A stretch of DNA of 64,000 nt, from the NCBI RefSeq assembly GCF_000716785.1, contig NZ_JNYY01000020.1, positions 1-64,000 on the forward strand. The letters run 5' to 3'. The notes under the pieces were generated by a model. The model was not told the origin of the DNA and made no database searches. It was given only the letters and a program-made list of their open reading frames with translations. A program made the translations under genes and the position numbers. Source of the stretch: Amycolatopsis vancoresmycina. Lineage in GTDB: Bacteria; Actinomycetota; Actinomycetes; Mycobacteriales; Pseudonocardiaceae. The first letter of the stretch is position 1, and the number at the start of each line of letters is the position of its first letter. This document shows positions 9,040 to 17,363 of this stretch, in pieces.

Positions 9040-9054
9040 GGAACGAAGCATTCC
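9040..9054. promoter_or_regulatory. Putative TetR operator, copy 2
   Basis: Pattern GGAACG-AAG-CATTCC, identical to copy 1 in all 12 arm positions; only the 3-nt spacer differs. It lies between a candidate -10 (TACAGT, 9032-9037) and the ribosome site of the hydrolase gene, so binding would block transcription. Confidence 0.65.
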
Positions 9055-9076
9055 GTTCCACCCTGAAGGAGCAGCC

Positions 9077-10774
9077 ATGACGAGCCCCGCCCTCCACCCG
9101 TTCCGCGCCGAGATCCCCCAGTCCGCCCTCGACGACCTGCAGAGCCGCCTGCGCGGCGCGCTGTGGCCGGACGACCTGCCCGCGGAGTACGGCGTCACGA
9201 ACGAGCGGGTGCGCGCGCTGGCGGAGTACTGGCTGGAGAAGTTCGACTGGCGGGCGTTCGAGGCGCGGCTGAACGCGCACCCGCAGTTCGTGACGGAGAT
9301 CGACGGCGAGACGATCCATTTCCTGCACGTCCGCTCGTCCCGGGCGGACGCGACCCCGCTGGTGCTGACGCACGGCTGGCCGGGCTCGATCGCGGAGTAC
9401 CTGGACGTGATCGGCCCGCTGACCGAGCCGGAGTCGGCGAGCGAACCGGCGTTCCACCTGGTGATCCCGTCCCTGCCGGGCTTCGGCTTCTCGGGCCCGA
9501 CGCGATCGGGCGGCTGGGGCACGCACCGCACGGCGGCGGCGTGGGCCGAGCTGATGAGCCGCCTCGGCTACGAGTCGTACGGCGCGGCGGGCAACGACGC
9601 GGGGTCGATGATCTCGCCGGAGATCGGCAGGCTCGCGCCGGAGAAGGTGGTCGGGGTGCACGTCACGCAGCTGTTCTCGTTCCCGTCGGGCGACCCGGCC
9701 GAGCTGGCGGACCTGAGCGAGGCCGACCAGGCGGCGCTGGCGCACCTGCAGTGGTTCTACGAGAACATGTTCTCGTTCAACACACTGCACAGCCAGCAGC
9801 CGCACACGCTGGCGTTCGCGCTGGCGGACTCCCCGCTGGGCCTGCTGGCGTGGAACGCCCAGCTGTTCGGCGAGCACCTGGACCCGGAGTTCGTGCTGGC
9901 GAACGTGGCCCTGTACTGGCTGACCCGAACGGGCGGCTCATCGATCCGGTTCTACTACGAGGACGCCCACAAGAAGCCGCACCCGCAGGACCCGACAACG
10001 GTCCCGACGGCCCTGGCCATGTTCGCGGGCGACTTCCAGTCGATCAGGCGTTTCGCAGAGCGCGACCACGCAAACATCGTCAGCTGGAAGACGTACGACG
10101 CACCATCGGCAAGCGGAGGCCCCCGCGACGCGGCGGGCCACTACGCGGCCCACGAGGCCCCGGAGGTCCTGGTGGCCGACATCCGCAGCTTCTTCGCCGG
10201 CCTGACAGCGTGGCCGATCTTGGCATCGGCCCACGAGGCCCTGCGCTCGGCGGTCGCGGGGGTACGGGACTGGTCGGTGCGAACGCCGTGCGCGGAATGG
10301 AACGCAACCCAGGTCCTCCAGCACGCAGCAGGAGACCAGCTGGGCTACGCAGCCGCGATCACGGGCAAGGGTGGCCCGGACTACAACCCGTTCGCCCCAT
10401 CGGGTTCGCTGGAGGGCTCACCGACGGCCTTCCTGGAGCCAACGCTGGCAGCGGCAACGGCGGCGTTCGCAACGGTGCCCCAGGGGGCAAGGGAGGTCCC
10501 GACACCGTTGCCCCAGGGCGCCCTCCCGGCGGAGCTGGCAGCAGGAGCGGCAGCATTGGACGCGGCGGTGCACGCATGGGACATCGCGGTAGCGACGGGC
10601 CAGGCGACACCGCTGACGCAGGAACTGGCGGAGAAGCTGTGGCCGGTGGCGAAGCAGCTGGTGGAGCCGTTGCGAGGCTTCGCGTACGCACCGGCACTGG
10701 AGTCGGCCGACGACGGGGACGCGGTGGGAACGCTGCTGCGGTACCTGGGCCGCGACCCGGAGTGGACGGCGTGA
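9077..10774 (+). CDS. Epoxide hydrolase fused to maleylpyruvate-isomerase-like domain
   Basis: 565-aa two-part protein. Residues about 5-390 form a microsomal-type epoxide hydrolase: an EHN N-terminal domain (FRAEIPQSALDDLQSRL), the HGWPGS oxyanion loop, nucleophile Asp174 in GNDAGS, and a C-terminal catalytic region. Residues about 395-560 match the TIGR03086/MDMPI_N-like family (TPCAEWNATQVLQHAAGD, HAWDIAVATG), a DinB-fold, metal-binding group that includes mycothiol-dependent isomerases. The start ATG follows a GAAGGAG ribosome site. Relatives are normally separate proteins. The fusion suggests epoxide opening coupled to a thiol- or metal-dependent step, which is inference. Confidence 0.88.
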   Translation: MTSPALHPFRAEIPQSALDDLQSRLRGALWPDDLPAEYGVTNERVRALAEYWLEKFDWRAFEARLNAHPQFVTEIDGETIHFLHVRSSRADATPLVLTHGWPGSIAEYLDVIGPLTEPESASEPAFHLVIPSLPGFGFSGPTRSGGWGTHRTAAAWAELMSRLGYESYGAAGNDAGSMISPEIGRLAPEKVVGVHVTQLFSFPSGDPAELADLSEADQAALAHLQWFYENMFSFNTLHSQQPHTLAFALADSPLGLLAWNAQLFGEHLDPEFVLANVALYWLTRTGGSSIRFYYEDAHKKPHPQDPTTVPTALAMFAGDFQSIRRFAERDHANIVSWKTYDAPSASGGPRDAAGHYAAHEAPEVLVADIRSFFAGLTAWPILASAHEALRSAVAGVRDWSVRTPCAEWNATQVLQHAAGDQLGYAAAITGKGGPDYNPFAPSGSLEGSPTAFLEPTLAAATAAFATVPQGAREVPTPLPQGALPAELAAGAAALDAAVHAWDIAVATGQATPLTQELAEKLWPVAKQLVEPLRGFAYAPALESADDGDAVGTLLRYLGRDPEWTA

Positions 10775-10776
10775 GG

Positions 10777-10808
10777 AAGGCCCCCGGGGAACCATGGGCG
10801 GGGGTTTT
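10777..10808 (+). terminator. Terminator-like hairpin with T tail
   Basis: A GC-rich stem of six pairs extended by G-U and A-U pairs (10777-10786 with 10799-10808, loop of 12) ends in TTTT directly after the epoxide hydrolase fusion gene. Confidence 0.6.
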
Positions 10809-11770
10809 GGGGCGGGGCGATGGAGGGGCGAAGGCCCGGAGGCGGAGGGGCGGGGGCCCGGAGGGGCCGGAGGGGCCGGAGGCCCGGAGGGGCGGAGCCG
10901 GAGGGCGGAGCCGGAAGGCCGAGGACTGGGGGCCAGAGGGGCGGAGCCTGAGGGGCCGGAGGGTCAGGCCGGGGGCCCGGAGGGCTGGGTCCGGAGGGGC
11001 CGGAGGCCCGGGGGCCCGGCCGGAGGCCTGGCCCGAAGGGGCGGAGGCCAGGCCGGGGCCCGGAAGGGCCGAAGCCCGGAGGGCCCGGGGCCAGGACGGG
11101 GCCTGGAGGGACCGAGGGCCCAACGGGCCGGAGGCGGAGGCCCAGGGCCGGAGGCCCAGGGCCGGAGGCCCGAGGCCGGGGGCGAGGCTCAAAGGGCCGG
11201 AAGACCAAGCTCGAATGGGCCGGAGGCCCGAAGGTCCCGAAAGGGCCGGAGGGCAGGGCCGGGGCTGGAGGCCGACGCCCAGCCGGCGGGGCTCGAAGGG
11301 CCGGTGGCGCGAAGAGACGGAGGTCCAAGAGGCGGAGGCACGGAGGCCAGGGCGGGGCCAAGACGCCTGGGCCGGGGGCGGAGGCCCAGGTCCGGAGCCG
11401 GGGCCGGGGCCGGGGCCGGGAGTCCCGAGACCCGAAGCCCGACAACGCCGCGGCCACAAGGCCGAAGGCCCGGCAGCCCCGGAGGGGCCGGGCCGAAGGC
11501 TGGAAGGTCCGGGTGCGGGCCTGGGAGGCCGGGCCGGGCCGGGCCGAGCAGGCAAGCCGGGCTTGAGGCCCCACCGACCCGAAGGCCGAGGAGCGGTAGC
11601 CATGAAGGGCCGGGCCAGAACACTAGAGCCCGAAAGACAGCGCCGAAGGCCCGCAGAAGCGAAAGCCCCGAGGCCCGGGGTCCGGGGCCCGGACCCCGGG
11701 GCCGAAGGGTCGAGAGGCGAGGCCGCCGAACCGGCCTCAACCCAACAGACCGGAGGGGCCGGCCCGAATG
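10809..11770. repeat. G-rich low-complexity island built on GGCCGGAGG-like units
   Basis: About 960 bp composed largely of irregular reiterations of GGCCGGAGG, GGCCCGGAGG and GGGGCGGAGG, with strong G over C bias on the plus strand and many G-tracts able to form quadruplexes. Open reading frames run through several frames, as expected for DNA poor in A and T, but their translations are monotonous Gly/Arg/Pro/Glu strings without domains. I do not accept any of them as a gene. Confidence 0.8.
11674..11700. repeat. 27-bp perfect palindrome within the island
   Basis: CCCGGGGTCCGGG and its exact complement are separated by one G (centre 11687). It is near the place where strand bias changes and is the most perfect dyad in the island. 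Confidence 0.75.
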
Positions 11771-12120
11771 GCAAGCCCAGAGGCCAGCCGAGCAGGACGG
11801 CCACCGACTCCCCACCTAACCTCCCACGCCCGGGATCGCGCGGCCGAGCTACCCCACAAGCCGCCGACGGCAAGCCCCCAGCCCGCGCCCACCCCGCGCG
11901 AGCCAGCCGCAACCCACCCCGCCCTTCGCCCCCACCAGCCACCACGGCCGCGCCCATCGAAGGCAACACCGCTCCGCTTCTCCACCAGCCACCAAGGCCG
12001 CGCCCTCCCGGCACCCCACCGACTCCCCAGCGCCAGGTCCGGACCGCAACTAAGCCAGAGCCCAACCGAACCGTCCTCACAGCACCCCACACCAAAACCC
12101 ACCCCCACCTGCGGTTCTGA
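11771..12120. repeat. C-rich half of the low-complexity island
   Basis: From about 11770 the plus strand becomes C- and A-rich and poor in G, the reverse of the preceding stretch. It includes a 24-bp direct repeat at 11932-11955 and 11982-12005 (23 of 24 identical, 50 bp apart) and a repeated CCGACTCCCC motif. No coding gene is supported. Confidence 0.65.
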
Positions 12121-12448
12121 CTGTCCGCACAGGCCCAGGACCCCACATTCGGCGCCTCCCGCCACAGCCGACTGATCGGTACGGTGGCCGGATGATGCGC
12201 AAGGCGGTGGCCGTCCGGCGGGGAGAAACCGTGGTGGCCTCGCTCGAACAACTCCACACCTGGAGAACCCCCAGGGTCCGCACCCCTCACCAAAGCCTCC
12301 CGCAGACCGCCGAGAACGACCTCGGCGAAGGCGGCCAGCTCGCCCCGAACCCAGCAACTGACCCTGGGCATCGGACACAGGCCGCCCGGATCGTTCCGCG
12401 GCCGGGAACCGAGCTGCGTAAGCAATGACCGGGGGATCAGGAGGGCCG
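12121..12448. other. Non-repetitive spacer, no gene supported
   Basis: The base composition returns toward normal here. A 78-codon reading frame at 12192-12428 (+) and part of a long minus-strand frame cover it, but neither has a good ribosome site or a recognisable domain. It may hold the promoter of the dehydrogenase gene or the remnant of a lost gene. Confidence 0.45.
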
Positions 12449-13621
12449 ATGACCGACACAGCCTTGCTCGAAGTGGCATGGACCGACCCGGTCACCGGGT
12501 GCCGCGGGTACCTGGTGATCGACCGGCTCGTGCGTGGTGTCGCCAGCGGGGGCCTGCGGATGCGGCGCGGCTGCTCGCTCTTCGAAGTCCGCGGCCTCGC
12601 CCGGGGCATGACGCTCAAAGAGGGCCTCAACTACGACCCCGACGGCCGGTACGTTCCCCTCGGCGGCGCCAAGGGCGGCATCGACTTCGACCCCTACGAC
12701 GATCGCGCCCGGGACGTCGTCGCCCGGTACCTGCATGCCATGCGGCCGCTCATCGAACGGTACTGGACCATGGGCGAGGACCTCGGCCTGCGGCAGGACG
12801 TCATCGACGGCGTCATCGCCGAAATCGGCCTGCTCAGCCCGGTGCAGGCCATCTACCCGCTGCTCGACGACCGCGAAGCCGCCACCGCCCGGCTGGCCGA
12901 CGCCTGCCGGATCGAGGTCGGTGGGCTCGGGCTCGACGAGCTCGTCGGCGGCCTCGGTGTCGCGCAGGCCACGCTCACCGGGCTCGAAATGCTCGGCTTG
13001 GAAAACGAAGACAACCGGGTCGTGCTGCAGGGCTTCGGTGCGATGGGCGGCGCCACCGCCCGCTTCCTCGCCGACGCCGGGCTGCGCGTCGTCGGCGTCT
13101 CGGACGTCCGCGGGGTTGTCGCCAACCCGGCCGGGCTCGACGTCGAGAACCTGCTCCGGCACCGCGACCGCTTCGGCGGCATCGATCGCGACAACCTCAA
13201 GCCCGGCGACGAGCTCCTGCCGCCGGAAGCGTGGCTCGACGTGCCCGCCGAGGTCCTCGTGCCGGCCGCGATCTCCTACTGCGTCGACTCCGACAACCAG
13301 GCCAAGATCGGCGCGCAACTCATCGTCGAGGCCGCGAACCTGCCCGTCACGCCGGACGCCGAGGAGCTCCTCGACGCGCGGGGCATCCGGGTGGTGCCGG
13401 ACTTCGTCGCCAACTCGGCGACCAACTCGTGGTGGTGGTGGACGCTGTTCGGCGACGTCGCCGCCGACGCCGAGGAAGCCTTCGGCAAGGTCCGCGCCCG
13501 GATGCGCGCCCTGGTGACCGCCATCTTCGAGGTCGCCACCCTCGACGGCCTCAGCCTGCGCGCCGCCGCGCTGCAACTGTCGGAGAGCAACCTCAAGGCC
13601 ATCCAGGCCCGATTCGGGTGA
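12449..13621 (+). CDS. Glu/Leu/Phe/Val dehydrogenase family protein
   Basis: 390-aa amino-acid dehydrogenase-like protein. The N-terminal substrate domain has PLGGAKGGIDFDP with the family lysine, and the Rossmann domain has VVLQGFGAMGGATA (GxGxxG). The expected activity is NAD(P)-dependent oxidative deamination. AGGAGG at 12439-12444 supports the ATG at 12449 over the one at 12425. The late NAGG-type substrate region of the family is replaced here by an unusual ANSATNSWWWWTLFGDV with four consecutive tryptophans, so the true substrate may differ. Confidence 0.8.
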   Translation: MTDTALLEVAWTDPVTGCRGYLVIDRLVRGVASGGLRMRRGCSLFEVRGLARGMTLKEGLNYDPDGRYVPLGGAKGGIDFDPYDDRARDVVARYLHAMRPLIERYWTMGEDLGLRQDVIDGVIAEIGLLSPVQAIYPLLDDREAATARLADACRIEVGGLGLDELVGGLGVAQATLTGLEMLGLENEDNRVVLQGFGAMGGATARFLADAGLRVVGVSDVRGVVANPAGLDVENLLRHRDRFGGIDRDNLKPGDELLPPEAWLDVPAEVLVPAAISYCVDSDNQAKIGAQLIVEAANLPVTPDAEELLDARGIRVVPDFVANSATNSWWWWTLFGDVAADAEEAFGKVRARMRALVTAIFEVATLDGLSLRAAALQLSESNLKAIQARFG

Positions 13622-13664
13622 GGGCGCGGGGAACGAAACCAGCCCCGAGATAGTTGAGCGTTGT

Positions 13665-14687
13665 ATGAAACTCGGCATCTACAGCTTCGGCGACCGCGCG
13701 CCGGACCCGCGCACCGGCGAACAGCCCTCCGTCGCGCAGACGCTGGCCAACACCCTCGAGCGGATCAAGCTCGCCGACGAGCTGGGCCTCGGCTTCTACG
13801 GCCTCGGCGAGCACCACCTCGACCAGTACGCCATCTCCAACCCCGGCACCGTGCTGGCCGCCGCCGCGAGCGTCACGAGCCAGATCACCCTCAGCTCCGC
13901 CGTCACCGTGCTGAGCACCGAGGACCCGGTCCGCCTCTACCAGCAGTTCACCACGCTCGACCAGCTCAGCCACGGCCGCGCCGAACTGCTCGCCGGGCGC
14001 GGGTCGTTCACCGAGTCGTTCCCGCTGTTCGGCAACGACCTCGGCGACTACGACGAGCTCTTCGAAGAGAAGCTCGCCCTGCTCCTGCACATCGACCGCG
14101 AAGACCCGCTGACCTGGTCCGGCAAGTTCCGGCCGCCGCTGGAGAACGCGCGGATCCTGCCCCGGCCGTACGGCGAGCACCTGCGCATCTCGGTCGGCAC
14201 CGGCGGCAACCCCGAGTCGTCGATCCGCGCCGGGCTGCTCGGGCTGCCCGTGGTGTACGCGGTGATCGGCGGCCGGCCCGAGCGCTTCGCCCCGCTCGTC
14301 GACCTCTACCGCCAGGCCGGCGAAGCCGGAGAACAACAGGACCTGCACGTCACCATGGGCGCGATCGGCTTCATCGCCGAGAAGTCCCAGGACGCCAAGG
14401 AAACCTTCTACCCGTACTGGCTCGAAACGATGAAGTACGGCGCCCGCGCCCGCGGCTGGGCGATCCCGACCCGCGCCGAATACGACGGATACACCCGCGA
14501 CGCGAACGCGCTGTTCGTCGGCAGCCCCCAGGAGATCGCCGAACGGCTGATCGCGGTCGGCAAGCTCACCGGCGCGGACCGGTACGCGATGCAGATGGAC
14601 TGGTCCGGTGTCCCGCACGCCGAGGTCATGCGGGCCATCGAACTCCTCGGCACCGAGGTGCTTCCGTTGGTGGAAAAGGAGTTCTAG
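13665..14687 (+). CDS. LLM class flavin-dependent oxidoreductase
   Basis: 340-aa bacterial-luciferase-like monooxygenase. Family blocks are MKLGIYSFGD, LGLGFYGLGEHHLDQYAISNP, TVLSTEDPVRLYQQFTTLDQLSHGRAELLAGRGSF and the late FVGSPQEIAERL. These enzymes use reduced FMN (or F420) to oxidise small substrates. It follows the dehydrogenase gene by 43 bp and may be cotranscribed with it; the ribosome site is weak. Its stop overlaps the convergent KstD-like gene by 4 bp. Confidence 0.87.
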   Translation: MKLGIYSFGDRAPDPRTGEQPSVAQTLANTLERIKLADELGLGFYGLGEHHLDQYAISNPGTVLAAAASVTSQITLSSAVTVLSTEDPVRLYQQFTTLDQLSHGRAELLAGRGSFTESFPLFGNDLGDYDELFEEKLALLLHIDREDPLTWSGKFRPPLENARILPRPYGEHLRISVGTGGNPESSIRAGLLGLPVVYAVIGGRPERFAPLVDLYRQAGEAGEQQDLHVTMGAIGFIAEKSQDAKETFYPYWLETMKYGARARGWAIPTRAEYDGYTRDANALFVGSPQEIAERLIAVGKLTGADRYAMQMDWSGVPHAEVMRAIELLGTEVLPLVEKEF

Positions 14688-16408
14688 ACGTCGTTGCCGG
14701 CGATGTAGCCGAACGTCATCGCCGGGCCGATGGTCGACCCCGCGCCGGCGTAGCTGTGGCCCATCACCGCCGCGCTCGCGTTGCCCGCCGCGTACAGGCC
14801 CGGGATCACCGAGCCGTCCGGGCGCAGCACCCGCGCCCGGGCGTCCGTGCGCATGCCGCCCTTCGTGCCGAGGTCGCCGGGGACCAGCCGCAGCGCGTAG
14901 TACGGTGCCGACCACAGCGGCGCCAGGCAGGAGTTCGGTGACACCGACGGGTCCGTGTAGTAGTGGTCGTACGCGCTCGCGCCGCGGTGGAACTCACTGT
15001 CCACACCGGACCGGGCGAAGCCGTTGAAGCGATCCACAGTGGACTTCAACGTGGCGGACGGCACGCCGATCTGCGTGGCGAGACCCTGGATCGTCGACGC
15101 CTTGAACACCGCACCCGCGTTGTACCAGACGTCCGGGAACGGCAGCAGCGGCGCGATGTCGCGGAACAGGTACCGGTTGCGGTAGTTCTGGTCGACGATC
15201 AGCCACGCCGGGATGTCCGGCGCCGACGGGTTCTTGTCGTACATCGTGTGCACGACGTCGCTGTAGGGCGCGGCTTCGTTGACGAACCGCTGCCCGGCCT
15301 GGTTCACGATCAGCCCGCCGGGCAGGGTCCGTTCGGCCAGGCAGAAGTACGGGTCGCCCGGCGTCGGGATGGCCGGGCCCCACCACGCGTCGTCCATCAG
15401 GTCGAGGGCGGCGCCGGCGCGCTGCCCGGCGCGGTGGCCGTCGCCGGTGTTCTCCTTCGCGCCGACGGTCCAGTCGGTGCCGATCGGCTGCCGCTGGTAC
15501 TGCGCGCGCATGGCCGCGTTGTGCTCGAACCCGCCCGAGCCGACGATCACGCCGCGCCGCGCCCGCACCAGCCCGCTCGGCGTCAGCACCCCGGTCACCG
15601 CCCCGTTTTCGACGTTCAGGTCGACGAGCGGGGTGTTCAGCAGCACCGGGACGTTCGCCCGCAGCAGGCCCACGCGCAGCCCGGCGGCGAGCGACTGCCC
15701 CATGGTGAGCGGCTTCTGCCCGGCCAGCGCGGCGGCCGTGCCGCGGGCGAGGCATTCGGCGGCGACCGCGGCGCCCTTGGCGTTCACCAGCGCGAGGTTC
15801 AGCCACTTGTAGTCGGCGCTGAAGACGACGAGCCCGGGCGGGGTGGCCAGGTACGGCGGGTTGAGGTTCGCCAGCTCGACACCCAGTAGGTTGCCGTCGA
15901 ACTGGTCCGGCTCGATCGACCGGCCGTTCGGCAGCCCGCCCGGCAGCTCCGGGTAGTAGTCGCTGTAGCCGTCCATGAACCGGAACCGCAGCGGGCTGTT
16001 GGCCAAGACGAACGAGATCATCGCCGGGCCGTTGCGCAGGAAGGCCTCCTGCCGCGCGGCCGGCACGTCCGGGCCGACGACGGCGGCGAGGTACTGCGCG
16101 GCCTTCGCGGGCGTGTCCGGCACGCCGGCGGCGAGCAGCACCTGGTTGTTGGGGATCCAGATGCCGGCGCCGGACCGGGCCGCGGAGCCGCCGAACGTCG
16201 GCGCCTTCTCGAGCACGACGACGCTGAGCCCGCGCTTGGCCGCGGTGAGCGCCGCGGTCATGCCGGCGGCGCCGGAGCCGACCACGACGACGTCGTACTC
16301 CCCCAGCGGCGCCGCCGCAGCCGGGCTCGCAAGCCCGGCCGTCACGGCGAGGCCGACCCCGGCGGCGCTGCCGAGGAGGAGCTGGCGGCGGGTCAGGTCG
16401 GCATCCAT
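14684..16408 (-). CDS. kstD: 3-ketosteroid delta1-dehydrogenase-like FAD enzyme with Tat signal
   Basis: 574-aa flavoprotein. Residues 1-35 form a twin-arginine leader (TRRQLLLGS then a hydrophobic stretch ending ASPAAAAP). The FAD site is VVVVGSGAAGMTAALTAA. Characteristic KstD wording follows: GGSAARSGAGIWIPNN, PYYALRLVPGDLGTKGGMRTD, GLYAAGNASAAVMGHSYAGAGSTIGPAMTFGY. KstD introduces a C1-C2 double bond into 3-ketosteroids. A perfect 14-bp KstR-type operator lies 58 bp before the start, which independently supports a sterol role. GAGGAG sits 5 nt before the ATG at 16408. The Tat signal, if real, would place it outside the membrane, unlike the classic cytoplasmic KstD. It could instead be a paralogue with another enone substrate. 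Confidence 0.82.
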   Translation of the reverse strand: MDADLTRRQLLLGSAAGVGLAVTAGLASPAAAAPLGEYDVVVVGSGAAGMTAALTAAKRGLSVVVLEKAPTFGGSAARSGAGIWIPNNQVLLAAGVPDTPAKAAQYLAAVVGPDVPAARQEAFLRNGPAMISFVLANSPLRFRFMDGYSDYYPELPGGLPNGRSIEPDQFDGNLLGVELANLNPPYLATPPGLVVFSADYKWLNLALVNAKGAAVAAECLARGTAAALAGQKPLTMGQSLAAGLRVGLLRANVPVLLNTPLVDLNVENGAVTGVLTPSGLVRARRGVIVGSGGFEHNAAMRAQYQRQPIGTDWTVGAKENTGDGHRAGQRAGAALDLMDDAWWGPAIPTPGDPYFCLAERTLPGGLIVNQAGQRFVNEAAPYSDVVHTMYDKNPSAPDIPAWLIVDQNYRNRYLFRDIAPLLPFPDVWYNAGAVFKASTIQGLATQIGVPSATLKSTVDRFNGFARSGVDSEFHRGASAYDHYYTDPSVSPNSCLAPLWSAPYYALRLVPGDLGTKGGMRTDARARVLRPDGSVIPGLYAAGNASAAVMGHSYAGAGSTIGPAMTFGYIAGNDV

Positions 16409-16465
16409 GGCGACTCCTCGCTCGCGGAAACGGCGATGGTCATGGTGTCCGCAGCATCGCAAAAC

Positions 16466-16479
16466 TGGAACAGGTTCTA
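16466..16479. promoter_or_regulatory. KstR-type steroid operator
   Basis: TGGAACAGGTTCTA fits the published KstR consensus TNNAACNNGTTNNA at every fixed position and lies 58 bp before the KstD-like gene. No kstR gene is in the window, so the repressor would be encoded elsewhere. Confidence 0.7.
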
Positions 16480-16579
16480 CCCGAGTGGAGCAGTGCGGGA
16501 ACTCCTCGCTCGGCCGGTGGCGCCAACCGGACGCGGCATTCGGGCGCAAGCCGACCCTCCCCCGTGGACACCTCCGAGC

Positions 16580-16630
16580 AAGTTGACGACCTCCTCAAGT
16601 TATGGCTAAGTTGAGCACATCCTCAAGTTG
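16580..16630. promoter_or_regulatory. Four AAGTT elements before the SDR gene
   Basis: AAGTT starts at 16580, 16597, 16608 and 16625, a symmetric 17-11-17 spacing. Two of the copies lie within TCCTCAAGTT. A possible promoter, TTGACG (16583-16588) with TAAGTT (16607-16612) at an 18-bp spacing, is embedded. It looks like an operator array for an unknown regulator. Confidence 0.5.
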
Positions 16631-16649
16631 TCTCGAGAAGGAGATCCCC

Positions 16650-17363
16650 GTGTCGAAAGTGCTCGCCGTCCTGGGTGTCGGCCCCGGACTCGGCCTGTCG
16701 ATCGCCCACCGCTTCGGGCGCGAAGGCTTCACGACGGCGCTGGTGTCCCGCAGCGACACACGGCATGCGACGTACCGCGCGTCGCTGGCCGGGATCGACG
16801 CCCGCACGTACACGGCCGACGTGACGGACGAAACCCGGCTCCACGACGTCCTCGCCCGCATCACCGCCGACACCGGCGAAATCGACACGGTGTACTTCGG
16901 ACCGGCCGACGCCACGTCCGGTCCGGGCATCACGCCCCTCACCGAGGCCGGGCCCGAGGTGCTGCGTGCGTCGATCGAGTCCTTCATGCTCCCGGCGGCG
17001 AGACTGGCCGGAGCCGTGCTGCCGGACATGCTGGCGCGCGGCTCGGGCTCCCTGCTCTTCGCCGGCGGCCTGAGCGGCAAGTACCCGATGCCGATGCTGG
17101 GCAGCCTCGCCCCGGCGTCGGCGGCGCTGCGCATGTACGTGCTGACGCTGCACGCGGCCCTGCGCGAAACGGGCGTCTACGCCGGCATCCTGACCATCGG
17201 CGGCCTCATCGAGCGCGGCGACATCCACCGCGCGTTCACCGCGCAGGACCACGGGTTCACGCCGGGCACGCTCGACCCGGACGACATAGCCGGGCAGGCG
17301 TGGTCGCTGTACGCCGAACGGGACCGGGCGGAAGCGGAGTTCAACGCGATGGCCGCGGTCTAG
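16650..17363 (+). CDS. Atypical SDR family protein
   Basis: 237-aa Rossmann protein with an altered nucleotide motif (VLGVGPGLGLS). The usual catalytic Tyr-x3-Lys is missing: the aligned stretch reads LGSLAPASAALRMYV, so the lysine is replaced by serine and the tyrosine by leucine. It may be a non-catalytic or mechanistically different SDR. AAGGAG at 16638-16643 with 6-nt spacing fixes the GTG start at 16650; an ATG at 16602 lies inside the operator-like repeats. The stop overlaps the convergent GH4 gene by 3 bp. Confidence 0.78.
   Translation: MSKVLAVLGVGPGLGLSIAHRFGREGFTTALVSRSDTRHATYRASLAGIDARTYTADVTDETRLHDVLARITADTGEIDTVYFGPADATSGPGITPLTEAGPEVLRASIESFMLPAARLAGAVLPDMLARGSGSLLFAGGLSGKYPMPMLGSLAPASAALRMYVLTLHAALRETGVYAGILTIGGLIERGDIHRAFTAQDHGFTPGTLDPDDIAGQAWSLYAERDRAEAEFNAMAAV

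Noticed and set aside
9163..12120. 985-codon plus-strand reading frame
   Set aside because: It is out of frame with the epoxide hydrolase for its first half and then a monotonous Gly/Arg/Pro chain through the low-complexity island; no ribosome site or domain.
10809..12120. CRISPR array or coding repeat gene
   Set aside because: Units are irregular without constant spacer length or conserved repeats, and there are no cas genes.
12192..12428. Small 78-codon plus-strand frame before the dehydrogenase
   Set aside because: No good ribosome site, no motif, Pro/Thr/Arg-rich composition unlike the neighbours.
10359..12479. 706-codon minus-strand reading frame
   Set aside because: Mostly Pro/Ala/Ser/Leu low complexity antisense to the island and to the hydrolase; no domain. 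A short stretch around 12200-12400 looks less repetitive but matches nothing I know.
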